The notes below the pieces were generated by a model. The model made no database searches. It had not been told where the DNA came from and worked only from the letters and a program-made list of their open reading frames with translations. From assembly GCA_963698255.1 (NCBI GenBank), contig CAVOQD010000010.1, forward strand, positions 1 through 64,000: a DNA stretch of 64,000 nucleotides, read 5' to 3'. A program made the translations under genes and the position numbers. The stretch is from JAWKOK01 sp963698255. GTDB lineage: Bacteria; Chloroflexota; Anaerolineae; Caldilineales; Caldilineaceae. Shown here in pieces: positions 53,195 through 62,700 of this stretch (position 1 is its first letter; each line of letters starts with the position of its first letter).

Positions 53195-54371
53195 TTACTC
53201 CGATTCAAGGACGGTCCGATAAATGTCACATAACTGTTGAACAACAACCTGTTCGCTGAAACGATGGAGACAATCCTGCTTGAGGCGAAACGGATCATAT
53301 CTATCAATTGTCCGGATCATCTGCTTCAAGGGCAGCGCCCAAAGCCTGCGTATCTCCGACGGGCACAAGTAGGCCATTCTCCTCTGTGACAATATAGTCA
53401 GGACCGCCACAGGCAGTCGAGACAACCGGTTTGCCGCATGCCAATGCTTCAATCAACACAACCCCGAATGTTTCATAGGCGCTCGACAATACAAACGCGT
53501 CGGCTGCCTGCATCTCGTCCAATAACTCGCGGCGATCCAGCAATCCCAGAAAGGTGACCTGGGTGCTGATTCCCAGCGATTCCGCCTGTTGCTCCAATGC
53601 CGAACGGCACGGCCCGTCACCGGCCAGGCGCAATTGCACGCTGTGATTGCCGTCGAATCGTTCTGCAAAGGCCTGGAGTAGATCGGTATGCCGTTTATTT
53701 TCATTCAGGAATGCTGCGTTCAGAAACTGAAAAGTGCTCCGAAGCCTGGGCAGATCGCCGATCTCGCTCTCTTCAAACGCAGGATCAAGCATATTGGGGA
53801 TCCAGACCCACGGATCGGCCACGTTACCGAACTTGTTTTCAAGGATCTCGCCAAGGTTCGGGCTAACAACCAAGCGGGCAGATGCATTGGCCAACGTCGT
53901 CTGAATCGATGGAACAAATGATGGACGAATCTGTCCAACGGCATAGACCGAACTATGTTCTGTCACAACATAGGGTATGCCGTACTTCGCCTGCAATTGG
54001 GCAGCAAGAATGCCGCCTCGGAAGATCGACTGGGCATGAATGAGGTCCGGTACGCCATATTGCTCCACGTACCGCTTGAAGAGGGCCACCCCGGCATTCG
54101 GCCAATTTCGGTGATAGATACGCGGCGCTCGTGGTATCCACGACCAACCGCTGTATGTGAGAACAGGAAAATCGCCGTCCAGTTCCTGCTCGATCCCATT
54201 TGGCCAACCGGTGATACGCGTGCGAAGTTCCGTCAAAGAACGATAGTGCGGATAGATTACACCTAATTGAATCCCGACACGACTCAGGGCCCGGGCCTGC
54301 TGTTGAAAGAAGATGCCGTGAATGGGTCTATCGGTGGTTGGATACCAGGATGGCGTTATGAGGATATGCAT
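53195..54371 (-). CDS. Glycosyltransferase family 4, 3' frameshift
   Basis: MHILITPSWYPTTDRPIHGI starts the protein (a very common GT4 N-terminus: SWYP, GxFF). LIHAQSIFRGGILAAQLQAK, YVVTEHSSVYAVGQIRPSFV, LNAAFLNENKRHTDLLQAFA, LAGDGPCRSALEQQAESLGI and VLSSAYETFGVVLIEALACG then KPVVSTACGGPDYIVTEENG give a complete donor domain. The frame stops at 53304 (AALEADDPDN). One base near 53325 restores QMIRTIDRYDPFRLKQDCLH, then RFSEQVVVQQLCDIYRTVLE and a stop at 53195. Confidence 0.88.
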
Positions 54372-54419
54372 AGATAGGCTCAAGGAGCGCAGACTTCGCA
54401 AACTCCGGATGAAAGGTGA

Positions 54420-55544
54420 TTATTCGTTCGACGACTGCACCAGCGTGGTCACTACATGTTTCGCACGGCTGGTCCAGGTGTGGCGTTCTCGCTGCCCGCT
54501 CCGCCTCGTAGCGCTTCCGTTTGAGTCCGTCCGGATCTGGCCGATAATGACACAAGTAGGTTCTGCAGGTCATCCACAGAAGATACAACCCAGCCGATCT
54601 CTTCCTCAGTGACCAGTTTCGCAACCTGGGTTCCCTGGTTCGTAATAATAGGCAGTCCATGCCCAAGCGCTTCAAACACTTTGACCGGCATGGCAAATTC
54701 GAGATAAGGATCATCACTGCGCATAAGAAGAAAGGCGTTTGCCTCATCATACAATCTGGAAAGATCCTCGCCTTGCACATGCACGATCCGAACCCTGTCT
54801 ATGGGAATGGGTTCGTAATGTGCACGCCAACGGTTCCATTCTTCAGAGCGACAACAGATTGTGATGCACACCTGTTGCATAGAACGAATTGCCGCGAAGG
54901 TTGGTGTCAGGTCGTAGAAGGGTGGCGCAACACCGCCCACATAGAGAAGAGACAGATCGCCATCGAAATGATCTCTTTCTTGTCCCGCAGAAGCGGCAGA
55001 AATGCCGGTGCCGGGCGGCAACGCCGATACCCGGTCTGCGGGCCAGTGTGTCGGCAAATGCGCGGCCATGGCCAGCGAGGGAAGATACAGATGGTTGACG
55101 ATCCGGCGATACCTCAGCCAATCATAGTGATAAAATAGCGTGTAGATCATGCGCCGAGACGTTGTCATCATGCGCCGATAGTGATCGGTTCGCCAGTATA
55201 CGTCGCGATAGAACAACCCCACAGGAATATGCCGCTGCCGCATGTACGTAAGAAACTCAAAATCCAAGTTGGGACGCCAGGCAAGACCCCGCCCTGATTC
55301 GGTCAGAAGTGTGGGAAGCGTCGAAGATTCCGAATAGACAAAATCGTACTGGCGGCCCTGGCGGATCGTATCCTTGATTGCAGCGATTCGACCAGCACGT
55401 TCGCTTTCCAATCCGGTGACGACAGCGACCTCGTATCCAAGCCCTCTGAACGCCTGGATCATCAAAGTATGGGCGAATCTGGCTGCCGGACCTGCCGGCC
55501 TCGGAGATCCGACAAGGACAATGAAAAATGATTGATCTGGTCAT
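54420..55544 (-). CDS. Glycosyltransferase (GT-B), frame-disrupted at both ends
   Basis: About 370 residues. MTRSI at ATG 55544 is followed, after a shift within the first ten codons, by FFIVLVGSPRPAGPAARFAH and TLMIQAFRGLGYEVAVVTGL. The main frame (to about 54530) has RRMMTTSRRMIYTLFYHYDW, LSLLYVGGVAPPFYDLTPTF, VHVQGEDLSRLYDEANAFLL and FAMPVKVFEALGHGLPIITN. Shifts near 54530 and 54490 lead through RYEAERAA and ERHTWTSRAKHVVTTLVQSS to a stop at 54420. The 131-base gap upstream (55546-55676) holds nothing recognised. Confidence 0.78.
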
Positions 55545-55676
55545 GTAGAGATCATATCGAAAGAAGGCTCAGACCGGCATCGGATCTTCGGTCGCATTTG
55601 GTTGTGCGGTCTCGGCAACAACGCAGAGAGCAACCCGAACGATGGGAAAAGGATGCCGCGGTGAAACAGACGACTG

Positions 55677-57039
55677 CTAGGCTGCATCTCGGCCAATGGA
55701 AAAGTCGGACACGCACTTCTTGAGTGCGGAAAAAACCCGAACCACATCCGTTTTTGTGAAGAACAGAACACTCAGCCAAGAAACTCCCGTCATTCTACAA
55801 TAGACAACGAGTTTGGCCACAGACAGAAAGGTATAGGATATGGTGGTTGCGGCAGCGGCGCCTATTGCCCCCCATTGGGGTATCAGGATCGCATTTGCGC
55901 CCAGGTTGATCAGAAGTGCTACGGCTGATTGGCGTGAGTTCACTTCGGGTCGCCCTCGTCCGGCGATATCGTTGGCAAGGATTTTGCTTGCGCTCATCAA
56001 CACGACGCCCGGCAACAGCCAGCGCAGCACAGTCGCCGATTCTCGAAACTCATCCGAGTAGAGGAGAACAACAACCCACGGTGCAACCAGTGCGACCACG
56101 AGTCCCATTGCGATGCTAAACCAGAGCACATAACGCGTCACCAACGGTGTCAAAACGAGCCGATCACCTTCACGGCCTTCCATAGATGCGATTTTGGGCA
56201 ACATCACCGTGCTGACAGAACTCGATACCAGCCAGAGCTTTTCAGCCAGACCGACCGACACGCTATAGATGCCGACCGGAATCACGCCGATCCAGAGGCT
56301 GAGCAAGAATATGTCGGCGCGGTAATTCAAGTAGGCGATGACGTTCGAAAAATGCGCCTTCACGCCATAGCTGAGCACACTTCTTGAATAGCCGAAGTCC
56401 ACCCAAAAGGCGAATATCGAACTCGGTTTGCACCGCTTGCTTAATAGGCAATCAGTAGTCCGAGCACCGTCAGGCTGCCCAATAAATTGGCCAGTATCGC
56501 GCCGGTGACGCCCAGATTCATCCAATAGATCAGAATCGCAATGGCCGCTATGATGACAAACTGGGGAACCATTGTGACTAAATTGAAGGTTCGAAAATCC
56601 TGCAATCCCTGGAATATAGCCAGAAGGTAGGAATTATAGAAGCCGGCCGGAATCAACAGTAGCCCGAGGACCAGGTACTTCTGGGGGACATCAGGAAATA
56701 GGTAGTCGGCAGCACCAAAGACTATCAGGATACCAACAATGACGCCTACGCTACTCAGCCAAAGGGCCAGGGCAATATTCCCCCGGACCGTTGCCACCAA
56801 TTCATAGTCGTCTCGACCAAGATGGTAGACGGTTGCCGGGGCAACGCCGGTATTCAGAAATGTGGCGATCACCGTCGGCAGGAGAACAGCCAGCGCATAG
56901 ATCCCGCGATCCTCGGCGCCGAGCCCCCGGGCAAGCAGCACTGAGATAGCCACGCCAAGCACAGAGACCGACAACCTGCCGAGACATGTTCATCCCGCTA
57001 TCACGGGCGATGGTCCGAAGATTCTAATTTATGGCTCAT
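55677..57039 (-). CDS. Polysaccharide flippase (Wzx/MVF superfamily), frame-disrupted
   Basis: A membrane flippase for lipid-linked oligosaccharide, about 450 residues. It probably starts at ATG 57039 (MSHKLESSD), 1 base after the stop of the pyruvyl transferase; IARDSGMNMSRQVV is then in another frame. The first membrane part is 56974-56441: SVSVLGVAISVLLARGLGAE, DRGIYALAVLLPTVIATFLN, FQGLQDFRTFNLVTMVPQFV. The second is 56430-55677: YGVKAHFSNVIAYLNYRADI, VGLAEKLWLVSSSVSTVMLP, ASKILANDIAGRGRPEVNSR, WGAIGAAAATTISYTFLSVA. About ten hydrophobic helices are visible. Confidence 0.85.
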
Positions 57040-57040
57040 G

Positions 57041-58338
57041 TCAGGCTGACATCACGGCAGAAATCCGTGTAATAATGGAGCGAACCGTTTCCCGGTTTTG
57101 CTGGTCAAGCGTGTCTAGGTCTTCAGATGACAGCCGAAAACTCCCCGGAACACGTTCGACTTCACGGATTCTCTCGCTCAACGTGTCGACTCGGTCAATA
57201 CCCACAATCGATTTGGAGAGTCCTACGCTTTCCAAGACATCGTTCACCTTGGGTTGGTAGGCGATTGCCAATAACGGCGATCCTAACCGAAGGGCAAGAA
57301 TGCCTGCATGCAATCTTGTCACAAGTGTAGAGAGAGACATTGACAGTGCTCCGAGCTATTTCTTCTGCGGACAGTCTCCGGTCGGCGTAGATGATTCTGG
57401 CTCTAAGGATCCCCATTTTTGTCAATCGGTCGATCAGATCGAGTGTGGCAGGACGATCTGTCGGATAATTGGTGTCGAAAAAGGAAAACAGCGCGGACTC
57501 ATGACGTTGCGCATATTGAAACAGCGCCTGGGCTACGCCATCTATGAATTGTTCGTATTTTTTCGGCTCCTGATAGGGCCAGTTTTGACCATAAACAGGT
57601 GCGATGTTCACGGCGATGAATCCATCTTTGCGGTTTTCCTCCCGATGGGGAGGTTCTTTTTGTAAGGGAAAAGAGAACGCGAAATCAGGATGATAGATCG
57701 CAGGAATCCGCCATTGCCCGTTGAGAAACGCCTCGGTCCGTCTGTCTCGTACCCATACTTGACTTGCGGAACCCGCCAGCCGCCACAAGAGGAATTTCCC
57801 CCACCACGTCCTAATGGGAAACGCGCCTACACCGGCAAGAACGACCGGTTTGTTCGCACGATGAAACTCACGTTCGATGCTATAGGGACGAATAGGCCAG
57901 TTCGGAAAGAGATCCATCAGCAGGTTCCCTCCACCGATAATCAAGCCGTCACTCTCTTGCGGCAGATCGCTCGGCAGCGATCTCAAAAATCGTCGCATGT
58001 CGCGAAATACATGGACGGACCTGGGTGAACGAACACCCCAAATTTCTCAACAGGGTACGCAACTTGGAAGAACGGCCTGCACTTCCGCGAACAGTTCCAC
58101 TCTTTACACGATTCGTAGGCGATTGCAAGGATCGCATGGTAACGAAAGATGACCACGGATATGGTTCGAGTTCATGGTCAAGATCGCCGGCATTTAGCAA
58201 TAGCAATGTCACCGATAGTTTGCCTGGAGCCTCAGAGAAAAGGAGATCGAGCAACGAGATCAATATGGCAATGTCGCCGATGCTATTGGATTTATAGCTA
58301 CCGAACACCGTAAGCGATAGATCGGTCGAATCTCTCAA
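57041..58338 (-). CDS. Polysaccharide pyruvyl transferase family protein, frame-disrupted
   Basis: About 420 residues; adds pyruvate ketals to sugars in exopolysaccharide or wall polymers (CsaB/WcaK/AmsJ family). Fragment 1 (58338 to about 58010) begins VFGSYKSNSIGDIAILISLL, with the family GNxGDxA motif as SNSIGDIAI. Fragment 2 (57998 to about 57320) has DGLIIGGGNLLMDLFP (GGG motif), NKPVVLAGVGAFPIRTWWGK, VWVRDRRTEAFLNGQ, FIAVNIAPVYGQNWPYQEPK and ALFSFFDTNYPTD. Fragment 3 (57340 to 57041) has STLVTRLHAGILALRLGSPL then LAIAYQPKVNDVLE, the usual RLH motif. Its ATG overlaps the helicase stop. Confidence 0.84.
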
Positions 58339-60668
58339 GAAGTCCGCCCTCCCGGTTCTGAATCCGGCTGACTGTTCACAAACGCGCCCAGCGCCTGAAA
58401 CGCCAGCGCCGGCCCATTCGGATCGCTCTCACTACGCCCCGTATTGTAGGTCAGGATCAGCTCACGCTCGGCCCGGGTGATGCCGACGTAGAGCAGGCGC
58501 AGACGCTCGGCGGCCACGTCGAGCCGGGCCTGGGCCGTGGCCGCGCCGGCCACGAAGTCATCCAGCGAACCCATGTGCAATTGGCGCAGTTGCGCCTCGG
58601 CCTCGGCCACCAGATTGCGGCTCTCGCGCACATACCAGCGCTCGCCCCGGTATTTGTCGGCGTCTGTGCCGCCGGGGAAGTTGTAGTCGTTGATCGCCAT
58701 CAGATAGACGCGATCCCACTCCAAGCCTTTGGCCGAGTGCATGGTCGCCACCGTGGCCACGCCCTTCTTGGGTTCGTAGCCCAGGCCCTCTTCGTTGAAG
58801 CCGAGGATGCGCCGCTTGTTCTGGGCGATGTTGTCCAACTCGCCGGCCAGCTCGCGCAGCCGCCAGCCTGGATTCTCACGCCCCAGTTTGATCAGAAGCA
58901 GCGCCAGACGGTGTGTCAAGGCCAGGAAGGCCGGCTCGGTGAAGATGTCGTTGCCCAGGGTCAACATCAGTTCATCGACCGGCAGGATCGTGGCCGATGT
59001 CCAACGCCGCAGATCGCTGCGGAAGGATTCGGCGACCTCACGAAAGCCTTCGACCGTGTCCAACCAACTGAGCGTGTCCAGCCAGTCGCTCTGGCCGGGA
59101 AAGAGAAACGACTCCGGCTCGCGGATCTTGCCCAGCGCCCGGCCAAAGGTTTCCACCGGCTCCGGCAGCTTTTCGTGGCTCCCGACCTGCACCGCAGCGC
59201 CATCGCCCTCTTGAGCGGCCTCGGCCAGAGCAGCCCGACGCGCGACCCACCGCGGCCACCAGACATCCCGCCAGACGGCCTCCAACTGGGCGGCCCGTTG
59301 CGGCTGGGTGATGTAGCCGAAGACGGTCGAGAGGGCCAGCGCGGCGGCACGCGTGGCGCTGTCGGAGCGCAAGAGCGTGTCGTCATAGGGCACGCCCTTG
59401 GCTTTGAGCATGGTGACGACCCTGTCGCCCCGCTGATTGTCCAGCGCCAACACCGCCACGCTTCTGTCCGGATTGGCGACCAGCCAACGTTGCAGCGTGG
59501 AGACGGTGACCTCGATCTCCTGATCGGGCGAGAGCGGGCGATCGTAGACCATCACGACCGGATCGCCCGGTTGCGGATTGGGTTGTTGGTCGCCCTCGGG
59601 TGTCGGTGCGATGAGCGGCGGCGCCAGTGCCAGATCCGGCGGCAAGGCCGGGTGTTGGGTGCGCGACCATTCGATGAGATAGTTGGCCACGTCGATGATG
59701 GGCAGCGCACTGCGTCCCGAGTTGGGCAACGGCTTCGACAGCCCAGGATAGCGGTCGATGAAATTCTGGAGAAAGCGGGGATCGGCCCCGGTGAAGGTCG
59801 TGTTGATGGCCTGGTTGGGATCGCCGACCCGCACCCAGTTGCCGGTGCGATTGCTCAACAGGCGCAACATCTTCTCCTGGAGCAGGCTTGAGTCCTGGGC
59901 CTCATCCTCCAGCACGTAGGGCCAACGTTCCTGTAGCCGGTCCAGGAAGCCGTCGTCGGTCGCCAGGGCACGCAGCGCCAACACGATGAGATCGTCGAAG
60001 TCGACCGCGCCGCGCACCTTGAGGCTGCGCTGATAGTCGCTGTAGATATGCAGGCCGAAGTCCAACAGCGGCCACGTTCCGCTCTGGCGATCCAGCTTGG
60101 CCCGCAGTTCGTGGGGCTCGGCCTGCAGTTCCTTGCCGACACGGATCATCGTGTTGGCGATGCCCACGGCGTCGTCGATGACATAGCGTTCAATGCGCCG
60201 GAAGTTCTGCAGGTAGTCCGGCTGGATGAAGGGCGCAAACAGTTCAGGATGGGTGCGTAGATAGCCAATCACCGAATCGCGCTTGATCCCTTCCGCGGTT
60301 CGTTCGTCGACAATATCGAAGGCTTCGCTGAGGCCGACCAGTCCCGGTCGCTCGCGCACGATATCGTGGGCCAGTCCATGCAGCGTACGCACGCGGTAGC
60401 CGACGCCGGCCAGCAGTCCTTGCTCCTCGCGCACGAAGCGGCCGATGCGGCTGCGGAAGTTCTCGACCGCGCTGTTGGTGACGGTGACGACCAGCACCTC
60501 GCGCTCGTCGAGCGGCCCTTTGGCGGCCAGTCGCTCCACCAGGCGCGCGGCCAACAGACTCAACGTAAACGTCTTGCCGCTGCCGGGCACCGCGCTGATG
60601 CCCATAGGCCCGCCGGTATATTCAAGGATTGCTTGCTGCGCAGGGCGCGGGATGAATTTGGTTTCCAC
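58335..60668 (-). CDS. UvrD/PcrA-type superfamily 1 DNA helicase
   Basis: A 777-residue ATP-dependent 3'-5' helicase. Motif Q/I RPAQQAILEYTGGPMGISAV then PGSGKTFTLSLLAARL; motif Ia VTVTNSAVENFRSRI; motif II YVLEDEAQDSSLLQEKMLRL (DEAQD); motif III VRVGDPNQAINTTFTGADPR; motif V VATMHSAKGLEWDRVYLMAI; and motif VI RLRLLYVGITRAERELILTY. All are intact. It starts at GTG 60668 (VETKFIPRPAQ) next to a low-complexity spacer; the longer frame is not conserved. It overlaps the pyruvyl transferase gene by 4 bases, an odd partner for polysaccharide genes. Confidence 0.92.
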   Translation of the reverse strand: METKFIPRPAQQAILEYTGGPMGISAVPGSGKTFTLSLLAARLVERLAAKGPLDEREVLVVTVTNSAVENFRSRIGRFVREEQGLLAGVGYRVRTLHGLAHDIVRERPGLVGLSEAFDIVDERTAEGIKRDSVIGYLRTHPELFAPFIQPDYLQNFRRIERYVIDDAVGIANTMIRVGKELQAEPHELRAKLDRQSGTWPLLDFGLHIYSDYQRSLKVRGAVDFDDLIVLALRALATDDGFLDRLQERWPYVLEDEAQDSSLLQEKMLRLLSNRTGNWVRVGDPNQAINTTFTGADPRFLQNFIDRYPGLSKPLPNSGRSALPIIDVANYLIEWSRTQHPALPPDLALAPPLIAPTPEGDQQPNPQPGDPVVMVYDRPLSPDQEIEVTVSTLQRWLVANPDRSVAVLALDNQRGDRVVTMLKAKGVPYDDTLLRSDSATRAAALALSTVFGYITQPQRAAQLEAVWRDVWWPRWVARRAALAEAAQEGDGAAVQVGSHEKLPEPVETFGRALGKIREPESFLFPGQSDWLDTLSWLDTVEGFREVAESFRSDLRRWTSATILPVDELMLTLGNDIFTEPAFLALTHRLALLLIKLGRENPGWRLRELAGELDNIAQNKRRILGFNEEGLGYEPKKGVATVATMHSAKGLEWDRVYLMAINDYNFPGGTDADKYRGERWYVRESRNLVAEAEAQLRQLHMGSLDDFVAGAATAQARLDVAAERLRLLYVGITRAERELILTYNTGRSESDPNGPALAFQALGAFVNSQPDSEPGGRTS

Positions 60669-60819
60669 AGGCTGATTGTAGCATGGGTGAAGGGTGAAGT
60701 GGAAGAGGGTGAGGGGGTGGCAAGGTGACAGGGTGACAGGGTGTTGTACCCTATTGCGCATCTGGGGATCGCCCCTCCCCCTGTCACCCTGCCACCGTGT
60801 CCACCTGCCGTTGAAGCGG

Positions 60820-61770
60820 TCAGCTTTCCCGCTGGTCGGCGGGAATCTTCATTTTGGCGTCGATAAAGGTCTTGTGCGGCAGGCTGAAAGTGCGTGAAAT
60901 TTCGTAGATGGCGTCGATTTCGCCATTGGAAACATAGCCGTCTGCAGAGGCCACGGCAAAGAGCAGATCCAGAAAGTCCGGCACCTGTTCAGGCTGCACA
61001 GCGGAGTGGATCTCGCGGGCCAGGCGCACCGAATCCATGTTGGGGGTGATTTCGGACACGGCGACTTCGGCCACGAAGACCGCCTCGGTCGGTGAAAGAT
61101 CCCAATATTTCTGCAGCATGACGACCATCGTGTCGAACTCGCTATCCGTGATCGGCAGGTCGATCTGCGCGACGCGTGCCAACAACCCGCCCACAGCGCT
61201 GAGCCGCCGCAGGCGTATGTCGTCGATGTCGATCTGGACGCCTTCGCCGATATCCAGCCGCCGGCGCACACCGTAGTAGACTTTGTTGTTGATAAATTCA
61301 TCGAGATATTTCTCTCGATTGGGCGCCTCCGCCAAGGCCTGGCCTCGTCGTTGGCGAGGTCCGCTGAGCAGGCTGCTCAGTTTTGCCATCATGCCGAAGT
61401 TCACGTCATTCATGGAAAGACGAATCTCGTCGACAACGGCTTCGTCCTCGCTGGAGATGAAGCCGTCGGCGCGGATCAGTTCGTCGAGTGCGTTGAGCAC
61501 CAGCGCCTTGTCTTCGTCTGTCTGCAACGCTGCCTGGAGGTCAGCGATGAGCCTCGCTCGCTCCTCGGGCGGCACCGGCGAATCGAGATACATCTCAATC
61601 TGCGCCCATTCCTGTTCTGTGTAGTAGGAGTTGTTGCTGGTGGCGCCCTGCGGAAGCCGGTAGAGCAGGTCCTTCATGATGTTGACCTCTTCATTGTCCA
61701 ACTCGCCGTCGGCCCATGCCGCCGCGACCAATACCTTCGCCAGCGCAACAATCAAATGTCCTGAAGCCAT
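60820..61770 (-). CDS. TerB-like protein with two TerB domains
   Basis: A 316-residue soluble protein. The first TerB-like helical domain (about residues 5-120) has LAKVLVAAAWADGELDNEEV, ALNALDELIRADGFISSEDE-type acidic turns (VLNALDELIRADGFISSEDE). The second (about 190-310) has YWDLSPTEAVFVAEVAVSEI and DLLFAVASADGYVSNGEIDA. The repeated (A)DGxxxxxE motif binds metal in TerB relatives, named from tellurite resistance but usually of unknown role. ATG 61770 (MASGHLIVALAK) is chosen because the longer frame crosses the divergent promoter. It is divergent from the selenoprotein-type gene. Confidence 0.78.
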   Translation of the reverse strand: MASGHLIVALAKVLVAAAWADGELDNEEVNIMKDLLYRLPQGATSNNSYYTEQEWAQIEMYLDSPVPPEERARLIADLQAALQTDEDKALVLNALDELIRADGFISSEDEAVVDEIRLSMNDVNFGMMAKLSSLLSGPRQRRGQALAEAPNREKYLDEFINNKVYYGVRRRLDIGEGVQIDIDDIRLRRLSAVGGLLARVAQIDLPITDSEFDTMVVMLQKYWDLSPTEAVFVAEVAVSEITPNMDSVRLAREIHSAVQPEQVPDFLDLLFAVASADGYVSNGEIDAIYEISRTFSLPHKTFIDAKMKIPADQRES

Positions 61771-61823
61771 GCATGCCTCTTTTACTCTAGTAGTAACCGC
61801 TTCAGCGGTTGCGATCAATGTCG

Positions 61824-61852
61824 TTGACGCACCTGGAACTCTGGCGTATGAT
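61824..61852 (+). promoter_or_regulatory. Promoter of the deiodinase-like gene
   Basis: TTGACG (61824-61829), 17 bases, TATGAT (61847-61852). It lies 66 bases before the ATG at 61918, which has GAGGAAGG 8 bases upstream. It supports a transcribed, functional gene. Confidence 0.65.
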
Positions 61853-61917
61853 GCTTGCACAGTGCTGGGAATGTCAAAAACGGGGTTTGGTGGGATTTCG
61901 CGAGGAAGGGTAAGTTC

Positions 61918-62616
61918 ATGGACAACGATCTGATCGTTCGCTACAACTATGACAGTTTCGTTCCCGAGAAATTTGAGCCGTGGATGCGCTTTGATGAGAG
62001 TCCGCCGTTGGGACAGCACGGTCCGGATTTTTCCCTTTGGCAACTTGACGGTTCCGAAACCATGTTGATGGACATCTGCCAACAGCGTGCCTATACGGTC
62101 GTCGAATTCGGCAGTTTCACCTGACCGTACTGCGGGATGGCGGCGCCATCCATGAATGCAATTGCCGAACGCTACCGCGATCAGGATGTAGGCTCGATCT
62201 TCCTCTACACCAACGAAGCCCATCCCGGCGAAAACTATCCGCACCATCGCTCGATGGAACAGAAACAGCGCCATGCCATGGCGCTGCGTGATCTGCTGGG
62301 CGTCACCCGCCCCATTGTCCTCGATGCTCTGGACGGCGCCTGTCACCGGGCCTACGGATCCATGCCCAACATGACCTGGATCTTCAACAGAGTCGGCGTC
62401 CCCGTCTACAAATCGGACTGGAGCGACGCCGCCAGCGTAGAGAACGCCGTGATCTACCTGCTCGACATCGTGCGCCGTCGTCGCGACGGCACGCGACTCG
62501 CGCCCTTCCGGGTCGAACGGCTGGACTATCGCACCCAGGATCGGGACGGCTTCAATGCCGGCCTCGAACGCAGCGGCCCCAAGGCGGTGAAGGAGTTTGC
62601 GGAGGCGTTTGGGTAG
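61918..62616 (+). CDS. Deiodinase-like thioredoxin-fold selenoprotein (in-frame TGA = Sec69)
   Basis: One frame of 233 codons interrupted only by TGA at 62122-62124 (residue 69). Around it the protein reads VVEFGSFT, then Sec, then PYCGMAAPSM. Iodothyronine deiodinases have NFGSCT-Sec-PPF at this place, so the TGA sits exactly at their active-site selenocysteine. The rest also follows deiodinases: SIFLYTNEAHPGENYP (IYIEEAHPSDGW), HRSMEQKQRHAMALRD (HRSLEDRVSAARVL) and IVLDALDGACHRAYGS (LVLDTMANSSSSAYGA). A hairpin at 62135-62151 fits a bacterial SECIS. A second Cys makes a U-x-x-C motif like glutaredoxin CPYC. The function is likely redox; iodothyronine activity is not implied. Without Sec insertion the product would stop at 68 residues. 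Confidence 0.85.
62125..62160 (+). promoter_or_regulatory. Candidate bacterial SECIS element
   Basis: Directly after the TGA: stem GGATGGC (62135-62141), loop GGC, stem GCCATCC (62145-62151), with a further TGC/GCA closing pair (62131-62133, 62158-62160). The loop begins 17 bases after the TGA and contains the GG expected in the apical loop of bacterial SECIS hairpins. Confidence 0.6.
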
Positions 62617-62639
62617 GGTGAATGGTGATTAGGTGATTA

Positions 62640-62683
62640 GGTGATTGGGGATCTGTGTCCGACATACCCGATCCCCAATCACC
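62640..62683. terminator. Inverted repeat between converging genes, possible terminator
   Basis: 14-base arms GGTGATTGGGGATC and its inverse around 16 bases. There is no strong T-run. It separates the deiodinase-like gene from the SDR gene. Confidence 0.45.
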
Positions 62684-62700
62684 CTATCCCAATCCCGTCT

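Noticed and set aside
2565..58338. Programmed ribosomal frameshifting as a general explanation of the broken genes
   Set aside because: Shift sites differ in sequence, lack common slippery motifs and hit unrelated genes; indel error is simpler.
58575..59891. 438-codon plus-strand open frame over the helicase
   Set aside because: The helicase on the minus strand has all SF1 motifs; this frame has none.
62137..62616. Separate thioredoxin-like gene starting at the ATG or GGG codons after 62124
   Set aside because: It would start in the middle of the active-site loop, lacks a ribosome site, and the upstream frame continues directly into it through one TGA.
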